DNA from: Granulicella sp. L46
Lineage (GTDB): Bacteria > Acidobacteriota > Terriglobia > Terriglobales > Acidobacteriaceae
Assembly (NCBI RefSeq): GCF_009765785.1
Contig: NZ_LMUT01000009.1
Coordinates: forward strand, 447,406 to 511,405
Reading direction: 5' to 3'
Length of the DNA stretch: 64,000 bases
The position numbers and the translations under genes are program-made. Below are positions 61,422-64,000 of the stretch, in pieces. The notes under the pieces are model-generated. The model had not been told where the DNA came from, did no database searches, and worked only from the letters and a program-made list of their open reading frames with translations. The stretch's first letter is position 1. The number at the start of each line of letters is the position of its first letter.

Positions 61422-64000
61422 ATGCGATCCTTTCGTTTGTCCAGGCTGTATGTAGTTTTGGTTCTCGCGCTCGTAGCAGGTTTGTTTGTGGCGCCCTCCG
61501 CCGTCAAGGCACAGGATTCGTCGTCCATGACCGGCGTCGTCACGGACGCTACTGATGCTGCAGTCCCGGGTGCTGTGGTCACGCTGATCAACAAAGCGAC
61601 CGGCCAGAAGTACACCGAGACCACGAATTCGTCTGGTACATACCACTTTCTGAACGTGCCCCCCGGAGCCGGATATCAGGAGACCTTCACCCACCCAGGC
61701 TTCTCAGTGGTGGAAGTCAACGATATCTATCTGGCAGTTGGCGACGTCCGCACGCAAAACGCGAAGCTGCAGGCTGGCGAAAGTTCGGTAGTCAACGTCA
61801 CCTCAACCGCCGAGGTCACCCTTAATACGACCGACGCTTCCATTGGCTCGAACGTCGACGTAGCGTCTCTCAACCATTTGCCCGTCCAGGATAGAACCAG
61901 CGGTATCACCACGCTGTTCAACCTCCAGGCCGGCGTGGTCGACACCCAGCTCGACAGCACGAATTCGATGCAATCTGGTTCTGTAACCGGAGCGCGCACT
62001 GACCAGACCAGCGTCACGGTGGACGGCCTTGACGTGAACGATATCGCGGCCGGTACGACCTTCGGGATCATTGCAACCGCTCCCGTCGATTCTGTTGAAC
62101 AGTTTACCGGCACGGTTGGCGGTCTCACCTCAGGCCTTGGCACCGGCAGCGGCGGTCAGTTCCAGCTGGTCACCAAGCACGGTACCAATCAATTCCATGG
62201 CAACGTCAATGAATACCACCGCGATACGTCGACGGCCTCCAATACCTACTTCAATAACAATGTTGGTCTGGGACGTACTCCCCTTATCCGCAACCAGTTC
62301 GGCGGCAACATCGGTGGCCCCATCATCCGCAACAAGCTGTTCTTCTTCTTCGATTTCGCCGACTCGCGCATCATTCAGTCCAACGCGGCTGAACCCATCG
62401 TGCCCATCCCGGCGCTGTACTCCGCTAATCCGACCTTGAACTACATCAACAATAACGAAGGCTGCGGCGACACCAGCCGTCTCAACAACGCCCCTAATTG
62501 CATTAGCAGCATCGATGCTGCACAGGCCGTCGCTTTAGATCCGGCCCACATCGGCTTCAACCCGAATGTCCTGGCGTTCCTCGCCAAGCGGTACCCCGCA
62601 CCCAATGACCCGACCCAGGGCGATGGTGTCAATACCGAAGGCTTGCGCTTCACCTATCCGCAACCTGACTTCGAGACCACGTACGTCGGTCGCGTCGACT
62701 ACAACCTGACCCAGAAGAACAAGATTTACGGCCGCTTCACCATCAATCGCACCAATGAGGTCTACCCCACCAGCGAGGGAGCTCCCCAGTTCCCTGGCGA
62801 TCCGGCCAGCTTGACCGAAGTCGACCGCAGCTACGGTTATGTTGTCAGCGACATCTGGAGCATCGGCAACAACAAGGTCAACCAGTTCTACTACGGCGAC
62901 AACATCTCCAAGCTGACTTTCCTCGCTGGGGATTTCACCACCTCACCGAATGTGTATACCTTCACTGGCCTGGCGAACCCGTACGGAACCTCCAACACGC
63001 AGTCGCGCCGCATACCGATTCCGGTTGTGCGTGATGATTTCAACTGGCAGGTTGGCAATCACAGCCTTACCATGGGCGGCCTGTTCAAGTTCATTAAGAC
63101 CAATAGCAACAACATCACGAACTATAACTTCGTTTCTGTAGGCGCAATTGGCTCGAAGTTAGGCGGAGGTCTTTCTCCACTCTTGCGCCCCGGGGACATC
63201 AACCAGAACTCCCAAGTCGCATTGAATGACTACGACCAGATCTTTACGACCACACTCGGTGCCATCGGCGAGATCGCCACGAACTTCGATTATGGCAAGT
63301 CAGGCAATCAACAGCCAAACGGGGCGGGCAACCCTTACGCGTATCGTTACTACCAGACGGAGCTTTACGTCGGCGACAGCTGGAAGGTGGGTAAGCAGCT
63401 CACTCTCAGCTATGGCCTCCGTTGGCAGACCAACTCTGTTCCCTATGAAGTTCACGGATTGCAATCCGGCTACCAGCTGCAAGGTCTCTCCTATCCCCAA
63501 TCGACTTTCAACCGGTATTTCGGCATTCGCCAGCAGTTGAATTCTACCGGCAGCCTCAACCAGACACTGCCTTACTTCCAGGCCGTCCTGGGTGGCAAGG
63601 CCAACAATGCTCCGCCTTCCTACGCGCAGACCTATACAGACTTTGCGCCTCGCTTCGCCTTCGCGTACAACCCATCCTTCTCGCCCAAGACCGTCTTCAA
63701 CGGCAGTGCAGCCCTCGTGTATGATCGCACCGTTATCAACGCGATCAATAACCTTCAGAGTCAGCTGTCGTTCCTCTTCGAGAACTCGGCCACCAACCAG
63801 CTCGGTGATCTGAGCAACCCGGACCAACGGCTCGGTGCGAACCTGTCGTACGATCCGAGCCTTGCCCCCACTGGGTCCGCCCCTCCCTCGGGCTTCATTC
63901 CCTATGTCGACCCATCCTTCGGACCGTATGGCCTGTTGGATGGACAGGAAGGCTTTGATATCGATCCGGGCCTGAAGGATCCCTACTCGATCTCCCTGAA
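61422..64000 (+). CDS. TonB-dependent receptor, Oar-like (3' end outside window)
   Basis: At least 859 residues, open to the window end. ATG 61422 follows GGAG by 8 bases. Signal peptide (LYVVLVLALVAGLFVAPSAVKAQ), carboxypeptidase-regulatory-like domain (about 35-115: SSMTGVVTDATDAAVPGAVV), plug (about 130-240: NHLPVQDRTSGITTLFNL, VDGLDVNDI) and the first part of the barrel (RNQFGGNIGGPIIRNKLFFF, GRVDYNLTQKNKIYGRFTIN). It is divergent from mnmE and probably has its own promoter (the sigma-54-like element). The ligand is unknown; no degradation genes are visible next to it. Confidence 0.9.
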   Translation, partial: MRSFRLSRLYVVLVLALVAGLFVAPSAVKAQDSSSMTGVVTDATDAAVPGAVVTLINKATGQKYTETTNSSGTYHFLNVPPGAGYQETFTHPGFSVVEVNDIYLAVGDVRTQNAKLQAGESSVVNVTSTAEVTLNTTDASIGSNVDVASLNHLPVQDRTSGITTLFNLQAGVVDTQLDSTNSMQSGSVTGARTDQTSVTVDGLDVNDIAAGTTFGIIATAPVDSVEQFTGTVGGLTSGLGTGSGGQFQLVTKHGTNQFHGNVNEYHRDTSTASNTYFNNNVGLGRTPLIRNQFGGNIGGPIIRNKLFFFFDFADSRIIQSNAAEPIVPIPALYSANPTLNYINNNEGCGDTSRLNNAPNCISSIDAAQAVALDPAHIGFNPNVLAFLAKRYPAPNDPTQGDGVNTEGLRFTYPQPDFETTYVGRVDYNLTQKNKIYGRFTINRTNEVYPTSEGAPQFPGDPASLTEVDRSYGYVVSDIWSIGNNKVNQFYYGDNISKLTFLAGDFTTSPNVYTFTGLANPYGTSNTQSRRIPIPVVRDDFNWQVGNHSLTMGGLFKFIKTNSNNITNYNFVSVGAIGSKLGGGLSPLLRPGDINQNSQVALNDYDQIFTTTLGAIGEIATNFDYGKSGNQQPNGAGNPYAYRYYQTELYVGDSWKVGKQLTLSYGLRWQTNSVPYEVHGLQSGYQLQGLSYPQSTFNRYFGIRQQLNSTGSLNQTLPYFQAVLGGKANNAPPSYAQTYTDFAPRFAFAYNPSFSPKTVFNGSAALVYDRTVINAINNLQSQLSFLFENSATNQLGDLSNPDQRLGANLSYDPSLAPTGSAPPSGFIPYVDPSFGPYGLLDGQEGFDIDPGLKDPYSISL

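Noticed and set aside
1-64000. CRISPR arrays, rRNA and tRNA genes, insertion sequences with transposase
   Set aside because: No regularly spaced repeats, no rRNA or clear tRNA structures, and no transposase motifs were seen on either strand by eye; a covariance-model search would be needed to exclude a tRNA.

Overview
The window looks like chromosome of an acidobacterium of the Terriglobia (Granulicella / Terriglobus / Edaphobacter type). The evidence is three Oar-like TonB-dependent receptors with an N-terminal carboxypeptidase-regulatory-like domain, a membrane-anchored winged-helix regulator of the kind common in that phylum, ACS-family sugar-acid transporters next to glycoside hydrolases, and high G+C. 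This assignment is inference from gene families; no rRNA is present.

Layout. (1) 1-8.3 kb, plus strand: a tightly packed operon with the end of an adenylate-forming ligase, a FabG-like reductase, a FATP-type acyl-CoA synthetase, a group II PLP decarboxylase, an O-acetylhomoserine sulfhydrylase-like enzyme, a MetA-like homoserine acyltransferase and an aldehyde dehydrogenase. (2) 8.8-13.35 kb, minus strand: dicarboxylate symporter, NTF2-like secreted protein, MFS carrier and a transmembrane winged-helix regulator. (3) 13.7-22.6 kb, plus strand: a catabolic operon with a TonB receptor, a Tat-type MmgE/PrpD protein, an NHL propeller, a cupin, two NTF2-like proteins and an MFS carrier. (4) 22.66-23.05 kb: a decayed tyrosine integrase. 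(5) 23.07-41.39 kb, island A: a LacI-regulated carbohydrate island (LacI, two MFS/FAD-oxidoreductase pairs, GH30-like, TonB receptor, GH2, GH31). (6) 41.37-59.65 kb, island B: an HTH/CreD module, a UppS-like prenyltransferase, and a translationally coupled four-gene exported-protein operon (propeller, VIT-VWA, 2560-residue TPR protein, hypothetical). (7) 59.6-64 kb: mnmE on the minus strand, then a divergent TonB receptor running off the window behind a sigma-54-like promoter.

Main finding. The last 21 bases of mnmE, including its stop codon (protein end TFCIGK), occur three times in the same orientation, at 23070, 41367 and 59632. The flanks match as expected for two elements inserted one after the other at the mnmE 3' end: the left inner ends of A and B are about 72% identical over 82 bp, and their right inner ends also resemble each other. 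The two units are 18.30 and 18.27 kb and neither carries a recognisable recombinase; a dead integrase lies just outside. This recalls SGI1-type insertion at trmE/mnmE and looks like a tandem array of integrase-less islands carrying metabolic and envelope cargo.

Regulation. Three near-palindromic sites (core TTAAnCGnTTAA) lie at the start sites of promoters for the MFS/FAD operon, the GH30 operon and GH31 in island A, probably operators of the resident LacI protein. In island B a dyad (ACTTTG-N5-CAAAGT) precedes both the HTH operon and creD.
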